Part shown: positions 36,001-46,003 of the stretch, one piece after another | Layout: each line of letters starts with the position of its first letter | Numbering within the stretch: the first letter of the stretch is position 1 | Assembly: GCA_001692895.1 (NCBI GenBank) | Contig: KV748236.1 | Coordinates: 434,241 to 498,240 of the forward strand | Source: Cenococcum geophilum 1.58 | Lineage: Eukaryota > Ascomycota > Dothideomycetes > Gloniales > Gloniaceae | Reading direction: 5' to 3' | DNA: 64,000 nt | Position numbers and translations under genes: made by a program | Notes under the pieces: generated by a model | The model's database searches: none | What the model was told of the DNA's origin: nothing | What the model saw: only the letters and a program-made list of their open reading frames with translations

Positions 36001-36549
36001 TCCATCCTTACTTGGCGAAGATGATCGAGACTGTGAGGACATCCACGATTTTCGCTTTAGCTTCGAAAAGGACCTCGAAGGGGATCTTGATTTCGCAAAA
36101 TCCGTGCTACTCCGGCTTAGCCGTTGAAGTTTTTCGGTTGGTGAGTTGTCAGGACTGTCCTGGTTCTGGCTGCCGAAGAGAAGGAATCTCGAAGAGCGGC
36201 GTGAAATGGTTTGTTGCAATGATAGCCGCTCAAATGCTGCAGAGACTTCAGCCTCCGGGCTCGTCCCTCCGGAAGAAGAGTAAGGTCCTTCGTCACCATT
36301 GCTGTCTTTCGAGGCCTTCAGCTCGTCCTCAGATATAGTGCCCTTTAGTTCGACGATTCCTGCCTCGTCAAACAATTCTTTTACTTGTGGGAAATATGTG
36401 TAGCTGGCAGCGCGAGGAAGATATACAGATTCAGGTAACCGCGGGTCGTCGTTACTAGGTCCTACAAGTTCTGAGGCACTCCGATCCCGTCCACGGCTCT
36501 TGTTTGCAAGCATATCATGACCGCTCGTGGCAGAGGCAACAGCGTACAT
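33044..36549 (-). CDS. DUF1765 (UPF0592-like) protein, three exons, 1136 aa
   Basis: Exons are 35570-36549, 33937-35514 and 33044-33896. The introns are 55 nt (GTGAGC..CGCAG, branch GCTAAAC) and 40 nt (GTAAGT..AATAG); both are phase 2 and the joined frame of 3411 nt is open. The start is ATG 36549 with A at -3. Residues 1-320 are low-complexity, Ser/Arg-rich and probably disordered (SRSPSRSFSKLKRKSWMSSQ). The conserved core is about residues 689-839 (AENRLIMLIRDFFSERS, ARKISIYDNNACYTLCDFLE, FFESRFNHWCPMVRAYFMRL), as in fungal DUF1765 proteins (PF08578 family). The C-terminus (SSRYAGRALAEWAIIVHECQ, then VETPTLGVEAFRRPG) is the usual ending of the family, so the gene looks complete. Function is unknown; hydrophobic stretches near residue 490 could touch membranes. 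Confidence 0.88.
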
Positions 36550-38000
36550 AATGAATAGATTTATACAATGGGTCTTGCTCCATGGGTTGCTAGAACACTG
36601 AGAGGAATCGTCTACCGCTAGTGTCTCATGGTTTCTCGATCAGGCTGGAGGGGTAGTCGAGGTTGTATGTTCACACAATAGCCCAGCAGATAGGAGACGG
36701 CGGGAAGAATTGTAGTCGGGGCTAGTGCTTTACGTGGCGGGTGTTCGTGGACAAACGGGTGGAGTAGAAACAATTGACCAAAGGTGGTAACGACTGACGT
36801 TGACACGCCTCAGCAGCGGTCCTTAGCAGGCGTTGACTGATTTCCGCAGGATTGACTGGTTTGAATCAGGGAGGCTCCTCGACTGTCGCAGACTGGGCAG
36901 AGCGGGACGACGTTGAGCGCTGCAAGGATTGCTGGGCAGGGGTTGCTTGAAGTTTATTTTTGGTGGGCTGCATGTAGGGGCGGCTGTTGAAGGCGTGAGG
37001 CGACGGTGATCTTTAGGGTCGGTTCGGCTGCTTTTCATGGGGCTTATGGGGCCAATGGAGCCGCTCACTACCACCATGAAAATGTTGTCGAGAGCTGGAG
37101 AATCACGCCACGGGCATGGACGCAAGCTGGAGGAGTAGTTGAGAAACCTCCGCCAGCAGCCGTCTGAATATAACCACAAGTCTTGCGCGGAATTTCACGT
37201 ACTCAAGAGTGGGCATGCTCCACAAAGCAACGTAACCGACACCCATCTTATTTGCTGTGTCCAGCAGATCTGCCAAAATCCATCCTCTGATCCTCAATTA
37301 CAGGCTAGCTTATCGCGCATGGGTGTAATATGCATCATCAGGTAATCCGAGCTAGTGCAGAAGGTGTTCGTGCGAACAGCCCTTGGACGAAACAAGAAGC
37401 ATTCGATAGGTACGCACTGATAAAAAAGCTAGACTGTTTCAAATCGTCGAAGTAGATTCGATGGAGGGATACCCGTCTTTCCTCATCCAGCTGTGTTTTG
37501 TGACTGTACTGCACACCGAGAGTTTCTTTCGCAGCATGCAGTGGTTTGAGATGACGAGGCCTCTGCTGCACATCGCCGCCTCCACTCCGCTTGGTTCCGA
37601 TGCACTGGACACCCGAAGAGGCTGCGATAAGTATGCATGACGAGACTGCCGACCTACGCAGTGAAGAATTATGCTAAGGTCCGCGAATTGAGCATCATGT
37701 AGAGAGGCTTACTAGAGCAGTGGAGCTCTCCCTATCCCACCAAAGTTAGAAAAACCTAGTTGGTTGGCATGATGAAACACGTAAGGCTTGTCCCAAGACT
37801 TAACGGCAGCTATTACAGCTGGAACAATGCAATATAAACTCAGCCAGATATTGGTCAGCTAATCTTAGCACAACTGGGGTTGCACAGTTTGAGATCGGGC
37901 ACATGAATAGGCTCCTATTCAGCAGTAGCTTAACGCTCAATTGATATTGATGCAATTGATAGGAAATTTTACAGGTAGTTGATGATATAAATACTGCAGT
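36550..38000. other. Intergenic region between the DUF1765 gene and ATP14
   Basis: No gene is supported. It contains the DUF1765 promoter and the ATP14 3' UTR. A minus-strand frame at 36823-37179 (Pro/Ser-rich, no ATG at its left limit) is the longest open stretch and resembles no family I know. No tRNA-like A and B boxes were recognised. Confidence 0.5.
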
Positions 38001-38490
38001 CTAGTGAACAGCGTGAGCTTCATCCTCCTCCTCCTCAAACCAATCTTCCTCCACCACGGCCGAGCCTCCTTCACTCGATTGACCCTCAATATCAACCTGC
38101 TGGGTCTCGTATGTTTTTAGCTCGTTCGCGATGTCACTCTCTTCGGGTGATGGTGGAGGTTTAGGCATGTTGAATTTTTGGACGTGGCCCTCGGCATCCG
38201 TTTGTTTAACTTGGGGTGGCTTGTAGTTCTTCAACTCGCGGAGGTACATTTCCTGGACCAAATCGGCTGCCAAAAAGGTAATCGAGTTAGTGATTACTGC
38301 AACGGAGGCTCTGAGAGATGGTTTACCTTGCCGGACAGCGGTGGGTGCGATGAAGGAACGACGCGAAACTACGGCATGTCGCTGCCGGGCAACGCGGACG
38401 AGCGACTGGCGCTGCGAGGTATTGTCAGATAGCGTAAGCATAACAGACCCAATTGATGCTTACCGAGGCCCTGAGAGATTGAGCAAGCAT
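38001..38490 (-). CDS. ATP14: Mitochondrial F1Fo-ATP synthase subunit h, three exons, 125 aa
   Basis: Exons are 38464-38490, 38327-38411 and 38001-38266. The introns are 52 nt (GTAAGC..CGCAG, branch CTGAC) and 60 nt (GTAAAC..GGCAG, branch CACTAAC); the joined 378 nt frame is open. The protein starts MLAQSLRAS with an Arg-rich, acid-free N-terminus (RVARQRHAVVSRRS), a mitochondrial targeting signal. The mature part has DLVQEMYLRELKNYKPP and ends with an acidic tail (EEDWFEEEEDEAHAVH). Yeast Atp14 has the same IQDLYLRELK block, EEDW tail and length (124 aa). Subunit h belongs to the peripheral stalk of complex V in the inner membrane. The first exon is only nine codons, and an uncorrected frame would give a wrong N-terminus. 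It is divergent from the TFIIB gene. Confidence 0.9.
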
Positions 38491-39140
38491 TGTGTTGGAG
38501 AGGACGTGGTTGGTGTAGAGCAGACGATGAGACCTTCCCGGTCATAAGGTTTCGGCATGCTTGAGGTTTTCAGAGCCGCACGCCGAAAGCGGAATGGCGC
38601 CATCTGACTCTGCTTCAGCCTCAGCTTCAAATCAGTCATCGAAGGCAGCCTTTGTCCTTCTTCACCTTCATCTTCACCACGACCTCGACACTTCACTCTG
38701 AAATCCGTGCCTTGCAGTCCAGTGTCGAAACGCCGCTCGTTAAACTAGATCGTCCGTGTTTCATGTATTACTAACCGCTCTGAGTGACAAAGAGGTACTG
38801 GGGCGACGCTTTCACTTCAACTTCATTTCGCGCTGTTGGGATGCACCAACTGTTATAGATTCATTGAACAATAGCACAATAATAGTATGTTTTGCTCTCG
38901 CTAGTCACTGACTAACAGAGAAGCGATTTTTCAGGCTTCTCCCGCCTCAATCTCTCTTCTCTCCAGACTTTGCCGCCCACTTAACGATCATACCGCTCTC
39001 TGTGGCAAACTGCTGAAAGCCTTCAAAGCCTCATCTCCTGTCTACCTCCACCCAAGCAACTCCACTTGGCCGATCGTCCCCATCTAGACATCTTGCCAGA
39101 TCGTCCGACCTTACTCTCCTCTGCGCTCGCATTCGCAGTC
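38491..39140. promoter_or_regulatory. Divergent upstream region of ATP14 and TFIIB
   Basis: The two start codons are 650 bp apart on opposite strands, so this interval holds both promoters and 5' UTRs. The TFIIB side (about 38,935-39,060) is rich in C and T, a feature common in strongly used fungal promoters and leaders. Pyrimidine-rich sequence (CGTCCTCTCCAACACA) also directly precedes ATP14. No clear TATA box was found. Confidence 0.6.
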
Positions 39141-40229
39141 ATGGCTACTGCTCCGGACGGCCGTGTGCTCTCGCCAGGAGAGGTTTATAACGAAGTTTCT
39201 GAGCCTGTCAAACCCCAGGAATGGCAAGAGGATCTCAACGTCACTTTGATGTGTCCGGACTGCAAAGAATTTCCACCAAACTTGGTCGAAGAGTTCTCTT
39301 CTGGTGACACAGTTTGCGCTTCGTGCGGCCGGGTTCTAGCGGACCGCATCATCGATACTCGATCTGAGTGGCGAACGTTCTCCAACGATGATCAAGGAAA
39401 CGATGACCCTTCTCGTGTTGGAGAAGCCGCGAATCCTCTACTCAACGGCTCTCAGCTGCAGACTGAGATATCGTTTGGTGATGGCAATATCCGCAGCCGT
39501 GACTTACACAGAGCTCAAAACAAGTCTACACATGACAAGGGCACGAAGACACTTCTCGCTGCTTACAAGCAGATTGGAACCCTATGTGAATCTGCGCAGA
39601 TCCCGCATATAGTCGCGGATACAGCAAAACATCTCTTCAAAATGACGGATGATGCGAAGCTCTTCAAGGGCAAGTCGCAAGACGCCATAATTGCTGGCTG
39701 CATCTTCATTGCATGCCGACAGAATGATGTCCCTCGGTCCTTCCGCGAGGTTTTCAAGTTAACCAACGTCACCAAAAAGGAGATTGGGCGCACATTCAAA
39801 GCACTGGAGAAATTCCTCTCCAACAAGATTCGTGAAGGACCTATGATTTCGGGCAGCGGTGCTGTCATGAACAATGGCGCCTATAAAATCACGAAATCTA
39901 CTGAGGCTTCTGAGCTCATTGGCCGCGCATGCAACAAGCTCAATCTGTCGAATTACATCGGCATCATTGCGCAAGATGCAGCAAACCGTGTTACTGCTCT
40001 TGGCGTTGCTGCTGGTCGATCCCCATTGTCCATTACTGGCGCATGTATTTACCTGATTGCACACCTTATGGGTCAACCGCGCACGCCAAAGGAGATAGGA
40101 TTAGCGGTGGATGTGAGCGATGGCACAATCCGCACAGCTTACAAGTTAATCTACAACGCGCGGGACACAGTCATTGAAGAAGAGTGGATTCGCAAGGGTG
40201 GGGACCGCTCCAAAATTCCTGTTGGTTAG
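39141..40229 (+). CDS. SUA7: Transcription initiation factor TFIIB, 362 aa, intronless
   Basis: TFIIB bridges TBP-bound promoter DNA and RNA polymerase II in the nucleus and helps choose the start site. The zinc ribbon is C38-x2-C41 and C59-x2-C62 (MCPDCKEF, VCASCGRV). The B-reader follows (RIIDTRSEWRTFSNDD, 69-84). Two cyclin folds come next: about 140-235 (AYKQIGTLCESAQIPHIVAD, DAIIAGCIFIACRQ, PRSFREV) and about 260-345 (RACNKLNLS, SITGACIYLIAHLMGQP, PKEIGLAVDVSDGTIRTAYK). The length compares with 345 aa in budding yeast. I chose ATG 39141 because the open frame upstream has no ATG and the protein from here aligns with the family N-terminus (VLSPGEVYNEVSEPVK). It has no intron, unlike its neighbours. 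Confidence 0.95.
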   Translation: MATAPDGRVLSPGEVYNEVSEPVKPQEWQEDLNVTLMCPDCKEFPPNLVEEFSSGDTVCASCGRVLADRIIDTRSEWRTFSNDDQGNDDPSRVGEAANPLLNGSQLQTEISFGDGNIRSRDLHRAQNKSTHDKGTKTLLAAYKQIGTLCESAQIPHIVADTAKHLFKMTDDAKLFKGKSQDAIIAGCIFIACRQNDVPRSFREVFKLTNVTKKEIGRTFKALEKFLSNKIREGPMISGSGAVMNNGAYKITKSTEASELIGRACNKLNLSNYIGIIAQDAANRVTALGVAAGRSPLSITGACIYLIAHLMGQPRTPKEIGLAVDVSDGTIRTAYKLIYNARDTVIEEEWIRKGGDRSKIPVG

Positions 40230-40656
40230 AAGAATATTGGGCCAGCAATGATGCTACGCACAAACAGTTTGTATTGGAGTTGGACGATCTGGGTTTGAGC
40301 ATGAAAATTTGAGATGCACGGACTCGTTGCTTTTCGGTTAATGAAACAGACTAGGAGGGGGCTAGCCAGTTTCCCGGAGGATTTGATTCGTTGGTATTGA
40401 CTGCCCGGCTGATCCTCGGTCAGCCGAAAAATCACGTGTTCAGCCAGCCACCTGGGTCAGATTCGAGGATCTCCTCAGCGCCACCAGCGCCAAGCTGAGG
40501 AGATTCGCGTATCCAGGGCCACCTGCTGATCGAGCCGCTGATCGACGCCGACCGTAGGGTAATTAGGGCCATTGAGGCCCCAAGTGTATATAAAAAAGTC
40601 CTCCCTGCCTATCCTTAATCGCGGCAGCATGTCTGCTATTATACCTACTATATAAG
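40230..40656. other. TFIIB 3' region and left edge of the Crypton element
   Basis: There is no gene here. The TFIIB 3' UTR passes into a GC-rich stretch with complementary words (CTCCTCAGC..GCTGAGGAG, 40471-40502). A TATATAAAAAAG string at 40587 lies 70 bp before the Crypton start and may be its promoter. The exact left end of the Crypton was not found. Confidence 0.5.
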
Positions 40657-41127
40657 ATGGCGCTGACTAACCGCGTAGAGATTAATATCGCCAATAATGC
40701 CGAATTACGCGCTAACGCGTAGTATGTCCTTGCCCTTACGCGTGCCGCAAGGCCTAAGAACACGTCTTTAACGTACGATCCAAAGCAGAAGGAGTTTAAG
40801 GTAATACCCCCCCCCCTCCTAAAAGTATCGCGGCCTATGGCTAACGCGTCGTTCGGCTTTAGGCCTTCTATAAACGGAAGTAGTACTATAACAGCAATAC
40901 CATTACGGAGGATAAGCTACTTCTTTTCCTCGTTAAGGAGGTTGCAAGCCAGCCCTTAAAAGGGAAGAGCTGTAAAGCCGATATTAACGTACCTTAAGAG
41001 GAAACGCGGCTTTTGTGGCGGTTAGTTCGCGGCTATATTACCGCTCTAACGGACCTCTATTGGATATAGAAAGCTATAAAAATAAACAGCCACCTGTTTC
41101 CGCGGGAGGATAGCGTTAGGGAGTACC

Positions 41128-41386
41128 TGTAAGGCAGTATTGCCAGGGTGTACGGTAGGGAGCAGGCAAGCCGAGCATGAGTCACATAGGGAGTCGATGG
41201 AAGAGGACGATATGGTAATGAGGGTAGGCAATAGCCTGAGTACAGAGACGAACCGATGAGGAGGGAAGGGCTGCAAGCCTGAGGAGCTTATAAGGAGGTG
41301 CCACAGCCTAGCCTTCGGCTAGGCCTTGGCTACCCCTAAGAGCTCCTAGGCGATGCAGCCAGTAAGGGACCAAAAGTACCCTTACA
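41128..41386. repeat. Left LTR of the LARD-like element
   Basis: This is a 259 bp direct repeat of 43495-43753. It contains a hairpin CCTAGCCTTCGGCTAGG whose central triplet is TTC; the right LTR has GAA there. The interior begins TTGCCCCCCCTTGG directly after it. Confidence 0.9.
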
Positions 41387-41639
41387 TTGCCCCCCCTTGG
41401 TTAGGGCTGGCCCCCAAGCCGTATCCCAATAGATTGATTCTATATACAGAAGGGTAAGCAGTGCAGAAGCCTTGCTTATACAGGGGAATAAAGAAATGGG
41501 GGAAAAGGACCAGCCAAGCAGCCTCGATAAAAACCTTAACCTATGGCCAAAACCCAGTGGGAAAAAGGGCCTATTTTAGGTAGGAAAAGAGCGTCTGCTG
41601 GTGTGGGGTAAGACTTGATCGTATACGATCAGTCTTGAA

Positions 41640-42905
41640 GAGACAATCGCCTGCGATTAAGTCTCGGCAGCTCTATGGCTGACAGCCAGATAGTCTTCCA
41701 CTTGGAGCCGGGCTTGATCGCAAGAATATCCCTTACATTCCCCCCCCTTCTTGCGGTCAGCCCCCCTCTACCTTGCGGTAGCGGGAGATTATAGAGGGCT
41801 CGTCCCGGAAGGGGTTCGGAGAGATGTCGATATTTAACCGTAATAGGGTCTTGTGAGCTTTTGAAGCAAGCTGGAGCTCTTGGAGCAACCAAAGCTTTGC
41901 TAAGAGATCGCGTACGATCTTTGTAAGACGTAGCTCTTTTAGAGACTTTAAATTGACGTCTTAATTGCCTTCCCCCGGCCGCGCAATCAGTTTTTGTAAG
42001 GAAGTGATNGCTAAAATAGCTCATACGCGTGTTTCCTTCCTTCTGAATTACACTGTTATTACGGAGTAATATTGGCAATAAGAAGAGATCTCGTAGGATC
42101 TTTGAGCTGCTGCCATTCTCTTGGGCAAGCTNTAGCTCTTGATGCAAGCTNGAGCTCTTGGAGCGACCGAAGCCTTGCAGAAAGATNATCGCGTACGATC
42201 TTTNAGCTGCTGCCATATCTTTTGGGCAAGCTGTAGCTCTAAGAGACAATCGCCCTGCGATTAGGTCTCGGCAGCCCTATGGCTGACAGCCGGAGAGTCT
42301 CCGGGTCGATCACGTAGGATCTTTNAGCCGCCGCCATTCTCTTGGGCAAGCTGTAGCTCTTGAGGTAAGCCGTAGCTTAATAAGAGACAACCGCCTACGG
42401 TTTAGTCTCGGCAGCTCTTTAGCTAATTAGGCAGTAGCCCTTAATTGCATTTAATCTAGAAGCGCATGGTAGTAGCTATAGCTTTAAAAACTAGCCGTCA
42501 GTTCTTCGGATAGCCATTAAATCGCAATCGGATAGCCTCCAGGGTAGCTGCATCTCTTTAAGGACGTTCAACCTTCCAATCTCTGTTGGTGGGACCTCTG
42601 TAGCGAGTGAACCGCGGTTAGCCATAGAGTGTTTGCAAGCTTAATCGCGTAGGATCTTTAAGCCGAAGCTCAAGGTGAGCCGTAGCTCTAAGGCGAGCCG
42701 TAGCTCTAAGAGACAATCGCCTGCGATTTAGTCTCGGCAGCTCTATGGCTGACAACCGGAGAGTCTCCGGGTNNGGCCGTAGCCCTTGAGCGATCGTATA
42801 GGATCTTTAAGCCGTAGCTCGAGGTGAGCCGTAGCTCTGAGAGACAATCGCCTACGATTTAGTCTCGGCAGCCCTCAGGCTGACAGCCGGAGAGTCTCCG
42901 GGTCG
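41640..42905. repeat. Five dispersed hairpin units in the LARD interior
   Basis: Units start at 41640, 42243, 42384, 42710 and 42841. Each begins GAGACAATCGCC followed by GCGATT and GTCTC, which fold into a stem (GAGAC/GTCTC plus AATCGC/GCGATT), then GGCAGCYCTATGGCTGACA. Units 2, 4 and 5 continue into CCGGAGAGTCTCCGG, a second stem. Variants in unit 3 keep pairing (AACCGCC with ACGGTT). Between units runs a repeated GATCGCGTAGGATCTTTRAG and GCCGTAGCTC motif. Confidence 0.85.
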
Positions 42906-43036
42906 GGCCGTAGCCCTTAAGCGATCGCGAACGATCTAAGAGCCGTAGCTCTTTGCATCTCTTTTAAGGACGTTCAACCTTCCAATCTCTGTTGGTGGGA
43001 CCTCTATCGCGAGTAAACCGCGGTTAGCCTAGAGAG
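42550..43036. repeat. Pair of ~75-80 bp direct repeats in the LARD interior
   Basis: Copies at about 42550-42628 and 42957-43036 share AAGGACGTTCAACCTTCC, GTTGGTGGGACCTCT and ACCGCGGTTAGCC with few differences. They show no coding sense. Confidence 0.85.
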
Positions 43037-43080
43037 CGTTACCAGTCTCCTTGGGAGGTAATCGCGTCCAATCTGGTCTC

Positions 43081-43415
43081 CCTTCTCTAATCCGTATTCC
43101 ATAACCGTTATTAGCGGACGCGATCCTAGATATCTGCTAGTATACCTGCTTATTGCAGTAAACTAATCAGCCTAGGTAAGAGGGAAAGGATTAAGAATTC
43201 CTTTTTTCTCCTAATCCGTATCTACCACCATAATATACGGATGCGATCTGCCAGGCGTCTGCTGGTGTAGCTGCTCTGCAGCATACGTGATCGTCCTAGG
43301 TAAAGGTAGAGGACCTGATCCGTATTCCAACACCGTTATGCGGATGCGATCTGCCAGGCGTCTGCTGGTGTACCTGCTGTGTCGCAGTGAACGCGATCGT
43401 CCTAGGTAAAAATGG
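43081..43415. repeat. Three tandem ~110 bp repeats next to the right LTR
   Basis: Units start near 43085, 43205 and 43316. Each carries ATCCGTAT, GCGGATGCGATC, CCAGGCGTCTGCTGGTGT and CGTCCTAGGTAAA-type words. The first is more diverged and AT-rich. Short minus-strand frames here are by-products of the repeat. Confidence 0.8.
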
Positions 43416-43494
43416 AGGATCGTGATTTTGCTCGAGGGCGCAGCCCTCGGCTTGCTGCAGGCTACCACCCGCAAGGGTGTAGGATCGGTTCGAA

Positions 43495-43753
43495 TGTAAG
43501 GCAGTATTGCCGGTGTACGGTAGGGAGCAGGCAAGCCGAGCATGAGTCACATAGGGAGTCGATGGAAGAGGACGATATGGTAATGAGGGTAGGCAATAGC
43601 CTGAGTACAGAGAGACGAACCGATGGGGGAGGAAGGAGGCTGCAAGCCCGAGGAGTTTATAAGGGGTGGCCAAGGCCTAGCCGAAGGCTAGCCTTGGCAG
43701 CCCCTAAGAGCTCCCGGGATGTAGCCGAGTAAGGGACCAAAAGTACCCTTACA
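43495..43753. repeat. Right LTR of the LARD-like element
   Basis: This is a 259 bp direct repeat of 41128-41386, more like the solo LTR at 22932-23191 in its central hairpin (CCTAGCCGAAGGCTAG). Confidence 0.9.
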
Positions 43754-45540
43754 GTACCTAAAGACGTTATAGCGGAGGGACGCGCAGCGTGAGAAAGAGC
43801 AGTTCGCCGATAAGGGTAGAGATACCCTCCTTAACGGCTATACCGAGGATAAGTTCTAAAGCGTCTACCGTAAGCTCTAGGCTAGGGGCGCCGCCTTATC
43901 CCTAGAGTGCTACTTCCGCACGCTTATTAATATCCTACTAGGCCATTATATGCTTACCTACGGCGGCAACAGACGCTCCGCCGAGATCTCAGATCTATTT
44001 ACCTTTAAGTTTAAGGGTAAAGGCCCTACGCGCTATATGCCCTTAATATTCACTACACGCGTAGGTAAGTAGAACTAGCACGGCCGCCTTAAGACTATTA
44101 GGGTTCTACGGAATAGGAAGCTGTTTATTTATATGCTTAGCGGGCTAGCTTTCTATCTCCTATACTGCTAGGATCTTAGTACGGAGCCGTTTCCGGACTT
44201 TAGTAGGCGCTTAGTATAGTACAATATACGCCTAATTAAGGGCGGTAGGGACCGCGAGGCGGCCCTCTTATATAACTTATAGCGAGATTAGGTCGTAAAG
44301 GCCTTCTAGTATATTGGCGTCTTTTTAGAGAAGAAGACGCATATTAGGCGGAGCGCCGGCACTAAAACGGCAGAGCTAAAGGGGGTTAGATTTAGCGTAC
44401 TAGGAGGTAGAACTAAGAGCAGATAGTAGGCTATTACTTAAACTCTCTCTTATAAGAGTTTATAAGGTTAATAGTAGGGCACCCCTTATAGATAGGCTGC
44501 TTTGAAATCCGCTATATAGGTATTACGCCGCCTAATATACTGCTATTAATAATATGGCCCGAACTAGACAAATAAAAGGGCTGTTTTGGCCCGTAGCTAT
44601 ATTAGATTAATAACCTTACTACTATAGGGGTTATAAACCTTCTCTTTTACCTCCGTAAGGTTATTTTATAGGACTTAGTAGCCCTTTATAAGATATTCTT
44701 AAGCTATCCAGTATAGAGCCACCCTATTTTCCAGTATAAGGCGTATAAGGCCTTTATATAGGATTTAGAGCCCTACCTATAGGAAGAGGGGAGCCTAAAT
44801 TAGTTATTAATTCTCTACTAGGCTATATTACTCCTTACTAACTAACTAAAGGCTTTATACGCTAAATATAAGTAGATAGCTAGCAAGGTTAAGGGCTTAT
44901 TAAACTATCTAGATAAGTCCTAGTAAGCCTAGTCTTTATAGCTTTAATTACTAACGTCCGAAGGCCTTACATTTTAACTAAAAGCCCCTTTAGCTATAGC
45001 TGCAATAGCAGCTACGGTATGGCCTTAGGGCCGGTTTACTAACCCCCCACGTCCACCTATAAAAGTAGCCCCTTTAGCTCTATCTATTACGGGATTTAGT
45101 AGATATATATCCGCCTAGGCAAGCGCTATAGGCTCTTCTTCCTATATAGCTTCGCTACTACCACTACTATAATAGCCGCAGCCGTAGCTGTAGCTAGAGC
45201 CTAGATCTGGGTCTCTACCTATATACTATATAAGCCGCGCGGTAAACTCTATATGGGCCCTTTAGCGTAAGTAAACCAAAGGGCTAGAAGGTAATCCTTT
45301 TATAGCAGCGCTAAATTTTAAATAAGGTAGTAGATAGCGGGCTAGCCAGCAAAAGGAGGTTTAATAGTACTCCCTACGGCTTAAGGTTATTAAGGAGATT
45401 AAGCGGGTTATGTAGGTCTAGAAGGTTAGCGAGGAAGCGGCTATATAGTAGGTTAATCTACGGCAGAAGCAAATATAGTACTTACTAGATTAGCTTTATA
45501 AACGGCTTTAAGCGGGTAGAAAGGCTTTAAAATAGTTATA

Positions 45541-46003
45541 TATATAACTTCTAATAAGATACTAAAAGGTCCTCTATTAAAACCTTTGTCTATAGCCCCC
45601 TAGGGGCTCATTTTGGTGCCGTATAAGTTTAATAGGGTGCTTTAGGGTGGTGGCGCGTAACTTAAAACGCGAATATCTTTATTAACCTACGGCCGATTCT
45701 TACCATTCTAGTGCGAGTAGAAAGCGCTCAGCAGGCTCTACGCATAGCGCTTGACGGGTATTAAGAGTATAGCGTTACTGGCGATCAAAAATCGACTGTG
45801 GATATGGGGTAATATCTATAGTCGCTAAACGCACGGACCTCCTCGCCCGCGTAATCGTGACTCAGCTGCTGATTCAGCCATATAAATGTACCTATAGATA
45901 TACTATTGCTATTCATTTAGGAAATATTCCCCTGAGCGTTTTTTTTCAATAATCGATACCCATCGCTAAACCGCGATTATCGCGTACAATATATTCATTT
46001 GTA
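45541..46003. other. Region between the Crypton frame and the Tc1/mariner element
   Basis: There is no gene. It may contain the right end of the Crypton unit. An inverted word pair, CGATTATCGCG and AATAATCGAT, lies at about 45,950-45,985. Confidence 0.4.

Larger units (their letters stand above)
41128..43753. mobile_element. Non-coding LTR element (LARD-like), 2626 bp
   Basis: Two 259 bp LTRs (41128-41386 and 43495-43753), each TGTAAGG..CCTTACA, enclose 2.1 kb with no recognisable protein. The Crypton frame is cut exactly between two copies of GTACC (41123-41127 and 43754-43758). The interior is made of hairpin units and direct repeats. Composition is near normal with little RIP, unlike its neighbours. 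The longest open frame (41629-42249, minus) is repeat DNA with N bases and is not a gene. A solo LTR of the family lies at 22932-23191. Orientation cannot be fixed because no coding or clear primer site is seen. Confidence 0.88.
40657..45540 (+). pseudogene. Crypton-type element reading frame (Ndc10-like and GCR1_C-like), dead and interrupted
   Basis: The frame starts MALTNRVEINIANNAELRAN, then ARPKNTSLTYDPKQKEFK. A probable intron (about 40801-40862, GTAATA..CTTTAG with GGCTAACG) is followed by TITEDKLLLFLVKEV and REDSVREYL. There a 2.6 kb LTR element cuts it; after 43758 it resumes with RDAQREKEQFADKGRDTLLN, then CYFRTLINILLGHYML..GGNRRSAEISDLFTF and GPTRYMPLIF. The tail (about 45,250-45,530) resembles the GCR1_C DNA-binding domain. 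This layout is that of fungal proteins linked to Crypton tyrosine-recombinase elements. At least a dozen stops, mostly at Gln/Trp codons, make it non-functional. The limits of the mobile unit are not defined. Confidence 0.75.

Noticed and set aside
36823..37179. Small Pro/Ser-rich protein gene between the DUF1765 gene and ATP14
   Set aside because: It has no ATG at its left limit, no recognisable domain, and low-complexity composition expected by chance in CT-rich DNA.
38460..38696. Minus-strand frame beginning MKCRGRGEDEGEEG upstream of ATP14
   Set aside because: It overlaps the 27 nt first exon of ATP14 in another frame and runs through its 5' leader; no family resemblance.
39066..39140. 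N-terminal extension of TFIIB starting MADRPHLDIL
   Set aside because: The codon at 39066 is TTG, not ATG, and there is no ATG before 39141. The extension is unlike TFIIB proteins and lies in the pyrimidine-rich leader.
41629..42249. 206-residue protein in the LARD-like element
   Set aside because: The frame runs through hairpin repeat units, includes N bases, and similar units elsewhere in the element are in other frames with stops.
43486..43500. tRNA B-box-like GGTTCGAA next to the right LARD LTR
   Set aside because: No matching A box, acceptor stem or cloverleaf could be built around it; it is part of the 110 bp repeat/LTR junction.
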